Shown in pieces: positions 1-8,884 of a DNA stretch of 64,000 nt. The notes under the pieces are model-generated. The model saw nothing but the letters and a program-made list of their open reading frames with translations. It did not search any database and was not told where the DNA came from. The DNA lies in NCBI GenBank assembly GCA_041690035.1, contig JBDNFC010000016.1, positions 163,289-227,288 on the forward strand. Reading direction: 5' to 3'. The position numbers and the translations under genes were made by a program. The first letter of the stretch is position 1; each line of letters starts with the position of its first letter. The stretch comes from CALSPH01 sp041690035 (GTDB lineage Bacteria > Bacteroidota > Bacteroidia > NS11-12g > UBA955).

Positions 1-1
1 G

Positions 2-817
2 TATGTAAATGATAAATGGATACTTAACGCAAGCAGATTAAAAATACTTTTAGAAACTGCCAAAGATATGGAGGTCAAATATCAAGTAAATGATAATGAC
101 AAAAAAGAGATTATGGCACATATTGCTACAATAGGATTTAAAGCAATGTATTATAAAAATAACAGATTAATGAAAAGCTATTTTATTGGTAGCAACACCC
201 TGGACCTGATGGGCACATTTATAGTAGCAGAAGGGAGTAACAATCCAGCAGTGGTGCATATACCCGGGTTTAATGGATTCTTAACCACCCGTTTTTTTAC
301 AGATAGTATAGAGTGGCGTGATAAAAATATTTTCAATATTCCAGCATCTCAAATTAAGAATTTATCAGTAGTTTGGAATAATCAGCCTGAGCAATCTTTT
401 AGTATTAATCAACAAGATAAAACAATAGAATTTTCGCCATTAATAAAAGTTGCTGCTCCCAATTTTAATGAATTAAAGGTTAAATCTTTTTTAAACATCT
501 TTTCAGTTTATGAGAAGAATAACTTGGCTTGTGAAGGTTTTCATAAAAAATTTACTAAAAGGCAAGTGGATAGTATTATGAACAGTCAATGGTTTTATAA
601 AATAGAAATAACTAAGCAAAATGGCGAAAAAACAAGTTTAAAATTATATAGAAAACCCATCCAAATAAATACCTATGAAGCATACGACACTCAGGGAAAT
701 CCATTAGAATATGAAATTGATAAATATTGGGGTGTAAAAGATGATGAGCCTATGATTTTAGAAATACAAGATTTGGTTTTTGATAAAATACTAAAAGGTG
801 TAAAAGATTTTAATTAA
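2..817 (+). CDS. DUF4340 domain protein, 5' truncated by window edge
   Basis: The frame is open from base 2, 22 codons before the first ATG at 68, so the gene almost certainly begins outside the window and the ATG is internal. The visible 271 residues match my memory of Bacteroidota DUF4340 proteins: a K-x-Y-F-I-G-x-N-T segment, then VVHIPGFNGFL, then a SIEWRDKNIFN-like WRD segment. The function of DUF4340 is unknown; members are usually membrane-anchored by an N-terminal helix, which would lie upstream here. The stop overlaps the next ATG by one base (TAATG), so the two genes are probably translationally coupled. The family call is fairly sure; the role is not known. Confidence 0.72.
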   Translation, partial: YVNDKWILNASRLKILLETAKDMEVKYQVNDNDKKEIMAHIATIGFKAMYYKNNRLMKSYFIGSNTLDLMGTFIVAEGSNNPAVVHIPGFNGFLTTRFFTDSIEWRDKNIFNIPASQIKNLSVVWNNQPEQSFSINQQDKTIEFSPLIKVAAPNFNELKVKSFLNIFSVYEKNNLACEGFHKKFTKRQVDSIMNSQWFYKIEITKQNGEKTSLKLYRKPIQINTYEAYDTQGNPLEYEIDKYWGVKDDEPMILEIQDLVFDKILKGVKDFN

Positions 818-1368
818 TGATAGGTAGCTCCATTTTATATATTGTTGCAGGTACATTTGTGATGTATTTACTTTTTAAATTTGCTAAAAATTTATTTTAT
901 AAAGTTTTGATAATCCTCTTGCTTTTTTGCACTGCCATCTATGGGTTATATTATTTTAAAGTAGGGCCATTTATTGAAAATGTAGCACATATTGATGTAA
1001 TTAGAGAAAGAGAATGCTTTAAAAAAAATACAGATATTACATGCGAATGCATTGTGAAATTATTGGAAAAAGACATTAGCAGTAGGTTTAATAAATCAGA
1101 AATTGAAAAAATGAAAGATGATAGATCGCAAAGTGCGTATGTTTTCCAAAAAAGCATGTCAGCAATAAGCAATCAGGCAAAAGAGTGTCTTAAAAATAAA
1201 GGGCAAGAAAATCTTTGGAGGGCATTTATAAAATCTACATTACAATTAGATAACAGCCTAGTAAATGGAATAGAAAATTTGATAGAAAAGGGTAAAACAA
1301 ATTTTGACGAAAAGCTAAATCACACTCAATGTGTAAAAGATAACATTGACAATAAATATAGTCGATAA
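817..1368 (+). CDS. Small two-helix membrane protein with Cys-rich soluble tail, unknown
   Basis: A 183-residue protein I do not recognise. Two hydrophobic stretches lie near residues 4-20 and 28-48, followed by a charged, probably periplasmic, helical region of about 130 residues. This tail carries a Cys pair (CEC near residue 75) and further single cysteines, so disulfides or metal binding are possible. It is coupled to the DUF4340 gene by a one-base overlap and probably shares its transcript. It ends about 90 bases before the convergent typA stop, with no clear hairpin between. No function is inferred. Confidence 0.6.
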   Translation: MIGSSILYIVAGTFVMYLLFKFAKNLFYKVLIILLLFCTAIYGLYYFKVGPFIENVAHIDVIRERECFKKNTDITCECIVKLLEKDISSRFNKSEIEKMKDDRSQSAYVFQKSMSAISNQAKECLKNKGQENLWRAFIKSTLQLDNSLVNGIENLIEKGKTNFDEKLNHTQCVKDNIDNKYSR

Positions 1369-1459
1369 CATTTTCACCAAAATTGCTGGTATAAAATTGC
1401 TCCAAAAAAAAATAAAAGTTTCAGAATACCACTTAGCAGCATTTTGAAATAGTTAAAAA

Positions 1460-3277
1460 TTAAATATTTACCACATTAGCGCTATTTTTGTAGCGTTTGC
1501 GGTCTGTTTCTTTTAAATATATCTTTCTAAGTCTAATGCTTTCTGGAGTAACCTCTACAAATTCATCAGCCATTATATATTCTAATGCCTCTTCTAAACT
1601 AAATTCTTTTGCAGGTATAATGCGCACTTTATCATCTGTTCCACTGCTGCGCATATTGGTTAGTTTTTTAGTTTTAGTTACATTTATTACCAAATCACCT
1701 TCTCTGTTATTTTCGCCTATCACTTGACCTTCGTAAATATCTATGTTGGGTAGAATAAAAAATCTACCTCTGTCTTGCAATGCATTGATACTATATGGTA
1801 TTGCATTTCCATTTTCCATACTAATTAGTGAACCATTTATTCTCCCTGGTATTACACCTTTATGAGCTTGATACTCTAAAAACCTATGAGACATTACTGC
1901 CTCACCTTGCGAAGAAGTGAGTATATAATCTCTTAACCCTATAATGCCTCTAGAAGGCATTTGAAAAATAAGAAGCATTCTGTCATTTTTTGGAGTCATG
2001 CTTACCATATTTCCTTTACGTTGAGTAATGGCATCTATTGCTTTGCCAGCAAATTCTTCTGGAATATCAATATTAAGTTCTTCAATTGGTTCACATTTTT
2101 GACCATCAATTTCTTTTACAATTACTTGTGGTTGCCCTATTTGAAGTTCATACCCCTCTCTTCTCATAGTTTCTATTAATACCGCCAAATGCAGCACACC
2201 TCTGCCAAACACCATAAAAGAGTCAGCACTATTTGTAGGCTCTACCCTTAAAGCAAGATTTTTTTCTAATTCTTTATATAACCTGTCTTTTAAATGGCGA
2301 GAGGTAACAAATTTTCCTTCACGGCCAAAAAATGGCGAGTCATTAATGGTAAATAACATGCTCATCGTAGGTTCATCTATCGCCATTGGGGTTAATCCTT
2401 CTGGGTTTTCTATATCTGCAATTGTGTCGCCTATTTCAAAGCCTTCAATACCTGTAATAGCGCATATTTCACCTGCTTTTACAAAATCAACTTTTACTTT
2501 ATTTAATCCTTCAAAAACTAAAAGCTCTTTTACCTTAGTTTTGACAACAGATCCGTCTCTTTTTACCAAAGATACAGGCATGTTAATTTTTAATTCTCCT
2601 CTAATCAATCTTCCAATTGCTATTCTACCAATATAGGTGCTATAATCTAGCGATGTAATCTGCATTTGCACTGTCCCTTCGGCAGTTTTTGGTGCAGGAA
2701 TATATTTTATAATATAATCTAATAAAACATTAATGTCTTCAGTAGGTTTTTTATAATCAACACTCATCCAACCTTGCTTTGCAGAGCCAAAAACAACGGG
2801 AAAATCTAATTGGTCTTCAGTACCACCAAGATTAAACATGAGGTCAAATACCATATCATGTACTTCGTCTGGCTTGCAGTTTTGCTTATCTACTTTATTT
2901 ATCACAACGATAGGTTTAAGACCTAATTGCAATGCTTTCTCTAACACAAATCTAGTTTGTGGCATAGGTCCTTCAAAAGCATCTACTAGCAATAAAACAC
3001 CGTCCGCCATATTTAATACGCGCTCCACTTCTCCACCAAAATCACTGTGGCCAGGAGTGTCTATAATATTTATTTTAGTTTCTTTGTAAATTACTGAAAC
3101 GTTTTTTGCAAGAATGGTTATTCCTCTTTCTCGCTCTAAATCATTACTGTCCATAATTAATTCACCTGGTTTTTCATGGTCTTTAAATAATTTTCCTACT
3201 AGTATCATTTTGTCTACTAGGGTTGTTTTCCCGTGATCTACGTGAGCAATGATGGCAATATTTCTGATGTTCTGCAT
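1460..3277 (-). CDS. typA: Translational GTPase TypA/BipA
   Basis: Ribosome-binding GTPase of the elongation-factor family, involved in ribosome assembly and stress adaptation. The G motifs are all visible: AHVDHGKTT near residues 11-19 (G1), RGITI near 50 (G2), DTPGH near 73 (G3) and NKVDK near 127 (G4). EF-G-like domains III/V and the TypA-specific C-terminal region follow. At 605 residues it has normal family length. It starts at an ATG eight bases after a TACTTTTG -7 element read on this strand, so the leader is predicted to be nearly absent. It is divergent from gltA. Confidence 0.97.
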   Translation of the reverse strand: MQNIRNIAIIAHVDHGKTTLVDKMILVGKLFKDHEKPGELIMDSNDLERERGITILAKNVSVIYKETKINIIDTPGHSDFGGEVERVLNMADGVLLLVDAFEGPMPQTRFVLEKALQLGLKPIVVINKVDKQNCKPDEVHDMVFDLMFNLGGTEDQLDFPVVFGSAKQGWMSVDYKKPTEDINVLLDYIIKYIPAPKTAEGTVQMQITSLDYSTYIGRIAIGRLIRGELKINMPVSLVKRDGSVVKTKVKELLVFEGLNKVKVDFVKAGEICAITGIEGFEIGDTIADIENPEGLTPMAIDEPTMSMLFTINDSPFFGREGKFVTSRHLKDRLYKELEKNLALRVEPTNSADSFMVFGRGVLHLAVLIETMRREGYELQIGQPQVIVKEIDGQKCEPIEELNIDIPEEFAGKAIDAITQRKGNMVSMTPKNDRMLLIFQMPSRGIIGLRDYILTSSQGEAVMSHRFLEYQAHKGVIPGRINGSLISMENGNAIPYSINALQDRGRFFILPNIDIYEGQVIGENNREGDLVINVTKTKKLTNMRSSGTDDKVRIIPAKEFSLEEALEYIMADEFVEVTPESIRLRKIYLKETDRKRYKNSANVVNI

Positions 3278-3285
3278 AAAGGGTG

Positions 3286-3293
3286 CAAAAGTA
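3286..3293 (-). promoter_or_regulatory. Bacteroidota -7 promoter element for typA
   Basis: On the minus strand this reads TACTTTTG, matching the TAnnTTTG consensus, and ends eight bases before the typA ATG. I see no TTG at the usual 17-23 base spacing upstream, so only the -7 half is supported. Confidence 0.5.
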
Positions 3294-3416
3294 GGTTGAA
3301 AAACCCACTATTTTGGCATTGTTTTAAAACATTTCTGTTTTTTTTCTGTTATTTTTTTTAATTTACTAAGAAATTGATATAAAAGATATTAGTTTCGCAA
3401 AATATTTTAGAAAATC

Positions 3417-4706
3417 ATGTCAAACAAAGCCATCATAAAAATCGGAGACCAGGAAAATGAATTTCCTATCATTGTAGGATCAGAGAACGAACCAGCCATT
3501 GATATTAGTAATTTAAGGTCAGTTACAGGACACATTACCATCGATGTAGGATTTAAAAATACCGGTTCTACAACTAGTTCAATTACTTACCTTGATGGCG
3601 AAAAGGGAATATTAAGACACCGTGGTTACAGTATTGAAGATTTAGCAAGCAAAGCATCTTTTGTAGAAGTAATGTATTTACTTGTCAATGGCAAATTACC
3701 TAATAAAGTAGAGCTAGATTCGTTTGATTCAGATATTAGAATGCATACCTTAGTAAATATGGATATGGAAAATATTTTCAGGTCATTTCCAACGGGTTCT
3801 CATCCAATGGGGCAATTGATGTGTTTGGTTTCTTCACTTTCTGCATTTTATCCAGAATCCTTGGATACTCATCCTACACCTGAAAAAATGCAAAAAACCA
3901 TTACCAGGTTATTGGCAAAAATGCCAACCATCTGTGCGATGATTTATAAGAAAAAGTGGGGGCATCCTTTGGTTTATCCAAATAATAGCCTGGATTATGT
4001 TAGTAATTTTTTAAACATGACATTTGGACAGGTTACCATGAATTATGAGGTGGATCCAATTGTTGCTGATGCAATGAATAAGTTATTGATATTGCATGCA
4101 GACCATGAGCAAAATTGCAGTGCCTCTACGGTAAGGCTCGTGGGCAGTTCGCAGGCAAATTTATATTCCTCTATTGCTGCAGGTGTTGCTGCACTTTGGG
4201 GGCCTTTGCATGGTGGTGCTAATCAGCAGGTTATAGAAATGTTAGAATCTATAAAAGCAGATGGAGGCAACGTTCAAAAATTTATTGACAAAGCAAAAGA
4301 TAAGAATGACTCATTTAGATTAATGGGTTTTGGACACAGGGTTTACAAAAACTTTGACCCAAGAGCGCGCATCATTAAAAAATCTTGTGACGAAGTCCTT
4401 GCAAAATTAGGCGTGCATGATCCTGTGCTTGATATTGCCAAAAAACTCGAAGAAGCTGCGCTAAATGACCCCTATTTTGCTGAAAGAAAATTATACCCAA
4501 ATGTAGATTTTTATTCAGGAATAATTTATAGAGCCTTAGGTTTTCCAACAGAAATGTTTACAGTATTATTTGCTTTAGGTAGATTGCCAGGTTGGATAGC
4601 TCAGTGGAAAGAAATGAGAAACGAAAATCAGCCTATTGGCCGACCAAGACAAATTTATACGGGTGAGCCTGTAAGAGAATTTGTATCCATTGTTGCCAGA
4701 GATTAA
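3417..4706 (+). CDS. gltA: Citrate synthase
   Basis: Condenses acetyl-CoA and oxaloacetate to citrate, the first step of the TCA cycle, in the cytoplasm. Active-site landmarks are present: HADHEQNCS near residue 222, LHGGANQQV with His265, MGFGHRVYKNFDPR with His307, and the catalytic Asp in NVDFYSG near residue 363. The 429-residue length and the beta-strand-rich N-terminus (about residues 1-50) fit the NADH-sensitive, hexameric-type bacterial enzymes. The ATG is the only sensible start before the conserved N-terminus. It stands alone, divergent from typA. Confidence 0.97.
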   Translation: MSNKAIIKIGDQENEFPIIVGSENEPAIDISNLRSVTGHITIDVGFKNTGSTTSSITYLDGEKGILRHRGYSIEDLASKASFVEVMYLLVNGKLPNKVELDSFDSDIRMHTLVNMDMENIFRSFPTGSHPMGQLMCLVSSLSAFYPESLDTHPTPEKMQKTITRLLAKMPTICAMIYKKKWGHPLVYPNNSLDYVSNFLNMTFGQVTMNYEVDPIVADAMNKLLILHADHEQNCSASTVRLVGSSQANLYSSIAAGVAALWGPLHGGANQQVIEMLESIKADGGNVQKFIDKAKDKNDSFRLMGFGHRVYKNFDPRARIIKKSCDEVLAKLGVHDPVLDIAKKLEEAALNDPYFAERKLYPNVDFYSGIIYRALGFPTEMFTVLFALGRLPGWIAQWKEMRNENQPIGRPRQIYTGEPVREFVSIVARD

Positions 4707-4847
4707 TTTTTTATATCTTTCTTGTTGTCCCTCAATTTGGCTTAATAAAAGAATTTTTAGCTCAACATTATTTTCTATCTTATCATATTTGTAAAAACTC
4801 TTTTTAAGTATTTTATTATAAGCTAACGTTTAATAAATTGAGTTAAT

Positions 4848-4855
4848 TATATTTG
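4848..4855 (+). promoter_or_regulatory. -7 promoter element for cysS
   Basis: TATATTTG matches TAnnTTTG and ends nine bases before the cysS ATG. No TTG lies at the expected -33 spacing. Confidence 0.45.
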
Positions 4856-4864
4856 CGGTCAATT

Positions 4865-6337
4865 ATGGCAAATCTTAAGCTCTACAATTCTATTTCTCGG
4901 CAGATTGAAGTATTTAAAACTTTAACACCTCATTTTGCTGGTATTTATATTTGTGGTCCCACAGTTTATGCCGAGCCACATTTGGGACATGTTAGAGGGC
5001 CAGTGGTTTTTGATTTGTTGCACCGCCTGTTAAAATACGAAGGATATAAAGTAAGGTTTGTTAGAAATATCACAGATGTAGGGCATTTATTAAATGATGC
5101 TGATGATGGAGATGATAAAATTGCTTTAAAAGCAAGGCTAGAAAACCTAGAACCGATGGAGATAGCTCATCTATACACTGAGAGTTATCAAGATATGCTC
5201 CGTAATTTGTATGTTTTACCCGCAAGTATTGAGCCTCGGGCAAGTGGTCATATTATAGAGCAAATAGAAATGATAAGCCAATTATTGGATTTAAAGATGG
5301 CTTATGAAATTAATGGTAGTGTATATTTTGATGTAAAAAATTATGCTAAAGACAATGATTATGGAGTGCTTTCTGGAAGAGTATTAGATGACTTGATAGC
5401 TGGGGCAGGCAATGAGGCCCGTCAATTAAACAGTCAGGAGGATAAAAGAAACGCAGCAGATTTTGCTTTATGGAAAAAGGCAAGCAAAGAACATATTATG
5501 CAATGGTCTAGCCCATGGGGAAAGGGGTTTCCTGGCTGGCATATAGAGTGTTCTGCCATGAGCCATAAGTATCTGGGAGCACAATTTGATATCCACGGTG
5601 GTGGGTTAGATTTATTGTTTCCTCACCACGAATGTGAGATAGCGCAATCTACCTCTTGTTTTGGTACCAATCCTGCAAAGTATTGGTTGCATCACAATAT
5701 GGTAACTATCAATGGCCAAAAAATGGCTAAAAGTTTAAATAACGGAATAACAGTTAAAGCCCTTTTTTCTGGCATACACCCTCTGTTAGAAAAGGCTTAT
5801 CAAGGAGATGTTTTGCGGTTTTTTATTCTTCAAGCGCATTATCGCAGTACCTTAGATTTCAGTAATGACGCGCTTCAAGCCGCTGAAAAGGGGCTAAAAA
5901 GATTATACACAACCATTGATTCTATTGCAAATTTGCCCATTTCTGACGCAGATACTGCAAATTTTCAATCCTCATACAGTGATTTTTATAATGCCATTTT
6001 TGATGACATGAATACCCCAATTGCTATTGCGGCATTGTTTGATATTGTTAAAAAAATAAATTTAGTAAAGGAAGGCACATTATTGATAACAAAGAATAGC
6101 CAAGACGAATTGGCAAAAGCAGTAATTGTGATGTTAAATGATATTTTAGGTCTATACAGAAGCAAAAATGAAAATTCAGATAATGAAAGTGAATTAATGA
6201 ATGTAATTTTGGGATTAAGAGAATCTGTGAGATCTCAAAAAAATTATGCATTAAGCGATGAAATAAGAGATAGTTTAAAAAATATAGGTTATGAAATTAA
6301 AGATGGAAAAAATGGGGCTGAAATTATTAAGATTTAA
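4865..6337 (+). CDS. cysS: Cysteine--tRNA ligase
   Basis: Class I aminoacyl-tRNA synthetase that charges tRNA-Cys. The HIGH-type motif is PHLGH near residue 39, KMSKS is KMAKS near residue 281, and the zinc ligands are the early ICGPT Cys, the IECSAMS Cys and the LFPHHECE histidines. At 490 residues it is normal length, with a DALR-type helical C-terminus. An in-frame TTG exists at 4853, but it lies inside the TATATTTG promoter element, so I chose the ATG at 4865 (product begins MANLKLYNS). The 3' end overlaps the next gene, suggesting one operon with the M28 and RmlD-like genes. Confidence 0.96.
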   Translation: MANLKLYNSISRQIEVFKTLTPHFAGIYICGPTVYAEPHLGHVRGPVVFDLLHRLLKYEGYKVRFVRNITDVGHLLNDADDGDDKIALKARLENLEPMEIAHLYTESYQDMLRNLYVLPASIEPRASGHIIEQIEMISQLLDLKMAYEINGSVYFDVKNYAKDNDYGVLSGRVLDDLIAGAGNEARQLNSQEDKRNAADFALWKKASKEHIMQWSSPWGKGFPGWHIECSAMSHKYLGAQFDIHGGGLDLLFPHHECEIAQSTSCFGTNPAKYWLHHNMVTINGQKMAKSLNNGITVKALFSGIHPLLEKAYQGDVLRFFILQAHYRSTLDFSNDALQAAEKGLKRLYTTIDSIANLPISDADTANFQSSYSDFYNAIFDDMNTPIAIAALFDIVKKINLVKEGTLLITKNSQDELAKAVIVMLNDILGLYRSKNENSDNESELMNVILGLRESVRSQKNYALSDEIRDSLKNIGYEIKDGKNGAEIIKI

Positions 6338-7280
6338 ATGGATAATACTCTTGTTTTTGTTTTCAGCATGCAATAATGATGATACAAAAGTGCAAGACGA
6401 GCAGCCCGTAATGGAGCCTGTTTATTATCCCACATTTAATGCCGACAGCGCATATACGTTTGTAGCTAATCAAGTAGACTTTGGACCACGTTATCCTGGT
6501 AGCAAAGGGCATTACAATGCTTTTCTATATTTAAGAAAAATGCTGACAAATTTCTGTGATACTGTCTACATTCAATCTACAAGAGGGCTAACTTTTGACA
6601 AAAAAGATATTCCTATTTATAATTTGGTAGGGGTATTTAATCCTAAGGCAGAAAAGCGAATAATACTTGCCGCTCATTGGGATACTAGGCCTTTTGCAGA
6701 TGAGGATGACTCTGCTGCAACTGCTCCTATTTTAGGTGCCAATGATGGAGGGAGTGGAGTGGGTGTGTTGTTAGAAATTGCAAGATTATTAAAAGAATCG
6801 CCACTAACAAATATTGGCATTGATATCATTTTTTTTGATGCTGAAGACTGGGGAAAAGGCGAAGTAGAAAATTCTTTTTGTTTAGGTTCACAATATTGGG
6901 CTAAAAACCCTCATATTACTTCTTATACTGCCAGTTATGGAATCTTATTAGACATGGTAGGTGCTAAAAATGCTGTTTTTGCACACGAATCATACAGCAC
7001 ACAGGTGGCTCCAGATGTGGTAAAAAAAGTATGGGATGCTGCTGGTAGTCTAGGATATACTGGAACATTTATGTCTTATGATAGGGGGTTTGTTATTGAT
7101 GATCATTACTATGTAAATCGGCAAACCAATATACCCATGATAGATATTATTCAACATGACCCCACTCATGGTTTTGGAGAGTTTTGGCATACCCACGATG
7201 ATAATATGTCTGTAATTGATAAGCAAACATTAGAAAAGGTAGGCAAAACATTGATAAAAGTGTTATATGATGAAAGATAA
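6291..7280 (+). CDS. M28-family lipoprotein, glutaminyl-peptide cyclotransferase-like
   Basis: Predicted exported zinc enzyme of the M28/glutaminyl cyclase fold. A short hydrophobic segment ends in a lipobox (FLFSAC), so it should be lipid-anchored. Zinc-site signatures follow in the family order: AHWDTRPFADED (His/Asp), GANDGGSG (bridging Asp), FFDAEDWG (Glu) and a late HDPTHGFGEFWHTHDD segment. The FDAED form and the WDTRPFAD wording favour cyclotransferase-type members over aminopeptidases, but substrate cannot be told from sequence. Starts at 6291, 6303 or 6312 all overlap cysS; 6312 gives the most typical signal peptide. Its 3' end overlaps the next gene. Confidence 0.85.
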   Translation: MKLKMEKMGLKLLRFKWIILLFLFSACNNDDTKVQDEQPVMEPVYYPTFNADSAYTFVANQVDFGPRYPGSKGHYNAFLYLRKMLTNFCDTVYIQSTRGLTFDKKDIPIYNLVGVFNPKAEKRIILAAHWDTRPFADEDDSAATAPILGANDGGSGVGVLLEIARLLKESPLTNIGIDIIFFDAEDWGKGEVENSFCLGSQYWAKNPHITSYTASYGILLDMVGAKNAVFAHESYSTQVAPDVVKKVWDAAGSLGYTGTFMSYDRGFVIDDHYYVNRQTNIPMIDIIQHDPTHGFGEFWHTHDDNMSVIDKQTLEKVGKTLIKVLYDER

Positions 7281-8175
7281 AAAAAGGATATTGGTTACTG
7301 GCAGCAATGGCTTGCTCGGTCAAAAATTAACGGATTTATTGCAGTATGATGAAAATTATTTATTGCTTGCCACAGCCACTGGGCCAAATAGGTATCCGGA
7401 CAAAGAAATTGCATATCAAACATTAGACATTACAAATGCAGAAGAAATAGAAAAAATAGTTTTAGCATTTATGCCGCACATTATAATTAATACTGCTGCC
7501 ATGACTAATGTAGATGCATGCGAAACTGAAAAAGAAAAGTGTGATATATTAAATATTTCGGCTTTAAAATATTTAGCCAATGCCGCCAATATTTGTGGTG
7601 CAAAATTGATTCATATTAGTACCGATTTTATATTTGATGGTAAAAATGGTCCTTATTTAGAAACGGATGTTGCAAATCCGCTTTCATACTATGGATTAAG
7701 CAAGTTAAAAGGAGAGCAAATTGTAATGCAAGATGCAAAAAATTGGGCAATTATAAGAACAGTTCTAGTTTATGGAACAGTAAACGATTTGAGCAGAAGT
7801 AATATTGTGCTGTGGGCAATTGCTTCTTTAAAAGAAAATAAACAATTAAATATTGTAGATGACCAATTTAGAACACCCACCTTTGCCGAAGATTTGGCAA
7901 TGGGTTGCAAATTAATTGCAGATAGTAATGCTAAGGGTGTTTATAATATTTCAGGAAAAGATTTTATGTCTATTTTTGAATTGGTAAATAGGGTGGCAGT
8001 ATTCTTTAATTATAACAGCAATAATGTGCTCAAGTCTGACAGTAAAAATTTGAATCAAGCTGCCAAGCGACCACCCGTTACTGGTTTTATATTAGATAAA
8101 GCAATCAAAGAATTAGATTATAGGCCCCATAGTCTTGAAGAAGCACTTGCAATAATCAATAAACAGTTGAATTAG
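7267..8175 (+). CDS. SDR oxidoreductase, dTDP-4-dehydrorhamnose reductase (RmlD)-like
   Basis: Extended short-chain dehydrogenase of the RmlD/RfbD family (302 residues). It has an N-terminal Rossmann motif GSNGLLGQ, a TAAMTNVDACE segment, and the catalytic YYGLSKLKGE (YxxxK). RmlD makes dTDP-L-rhamnose from the 4-keto precursor, but no rmlA, rmlB or rmlC is visible here. The true substrate may be another nucleotide sugar or, as for some distant RmlD-like proteins, something unrelated. It overlaps the preceding M28 gene by 14 bases and is the last gene of the cysS operon. Confidence 0.85.
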   Translation: MMKDKKRILVTGSNGLLGQKLTDLLQYDENYLLLATATGPNRYPDKEIAYQTLDITNAEEIEKIVLAFMPHIIINTAAMTNVDACETEKEKCDILNISALKYLANAANICGAKLIHISTDFIFDGKNGPYLETDVANPLSYYGLSKLKGEQIVMQDAKNWAIIRTVLVYGTVNDLSRSNIVLWAIASLKENKQLNIVDDQFRTPTFAEDLAMGCKLIADSNAKGVYNISGKDFMSIFELVNRVAVFFNYNSNNVLKSDSKNLNQAAKRPPVTGFILDKAIKELDYRPHSLEEALAIINKQLN

Positions 8176-8383
8176 TGAAAAATTAGCTTAAATAACTTTT
8201 AATGTTATTTACTGCATGCTTATATTTGCTTCAAAAGAAATTTTGTTTTATATGCATTGAAATAGCATTTTGGTAAAAAAAAATTGTGCAAATTATATTT
8301 TAGAAGAAAATTTATAGCATATCAATATTTTTATAAAAAGAGCCACAAGCTTATGTGTATTTAAAGTTAAAAATCAATAAGTT

Positions 8384-8884
8384 TTAGGCCATCTTATAAT
8401 TACTCATCAAACGAATTACATAATTTTGTTTTAGTAAAATATTTTTTATTTCATCATAGCCTTGTTTAGTTTCAATTTTATTAAGCGCTATATTTTCATT
8501 AATGGATAGTATTTTTTGCCAATAAGATTTTTTAATCTCTGATACTTCTTCAAATATTAAGTTTCTTTTATTTTGATCTTCTTCATCCATTAAGATTTCA
8601 TTGAACTCCATCATTTCCATTAAAAAATCTTGTGAAAGTGTTGCATTATTTGCCTCTAAAGAAACTCCATGAAGTGATAAGAGATAAATTAATCTTTTAT
8701 GCTCGTTTTTTAATATTTTATAAGCCTCGTTTAGCATGGCAGTGCTATTTTCACTTGCTAAATCTCCGTTGTTTAAGTCGGGATGCTGTTCTTTTATTTT
8801 TGCTTTATAATTATGTGTTAAAGTAATTAAATCAATATTAAAAGCAGTCTCTAATCCTAAAACCTCAAAATAATTATCAGCCAT
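8384..8884 (-). CDS. hscB: Fe-S cluster assembly co-chaperone HscB
   Basis: A 166-residue J-domain protein with the diagnostic HPD tripeptide (HPDLN near residue 34) in an N-terminal J domain. A helical C-terminal domain (residues 80-166) has the acidic MMEFNEILMDEED stretch that in HscB contacts the IscU scaffold. HscB delivers the scaffold to an Hsp70 for iron-sulfur cluster transfer. No isc or suf genes are adjacent. Its ATG overlaps the rseP stop by one base (TAATG), so it is translated behind rseP. About 200 bases of gene-free, AT-rich sequence lie downstream. Confidence 0.88.
   Translation of the reverse strand: MADNYFEVLGLETAFNIDLITLTHNYKAKIKEQHPDLNNGDLASENSTAMLNEAYKILKNEHKRLIYLLSLHGVSLEANNATLSQDFLMEMMEFNEILMDEEDQNKRNLIFEEVSEIKKSYWQKILSINENIALNKIETKQGYDEIKNILLKQNYVIRLMSNYKMA

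Noticed and set aside
4853..4864. TTG start for cysS
   Set aside because: It overlaps the TATATTTG promoter element, and the ATG at 4865 gives the standard N-terminus.
8176..8383. Possible small gene or RNA between the RmlD-like gene and hscB
   Set aside because: Longest ATG frame is about 14 codons, and no hairpin or promoter element was convincing.
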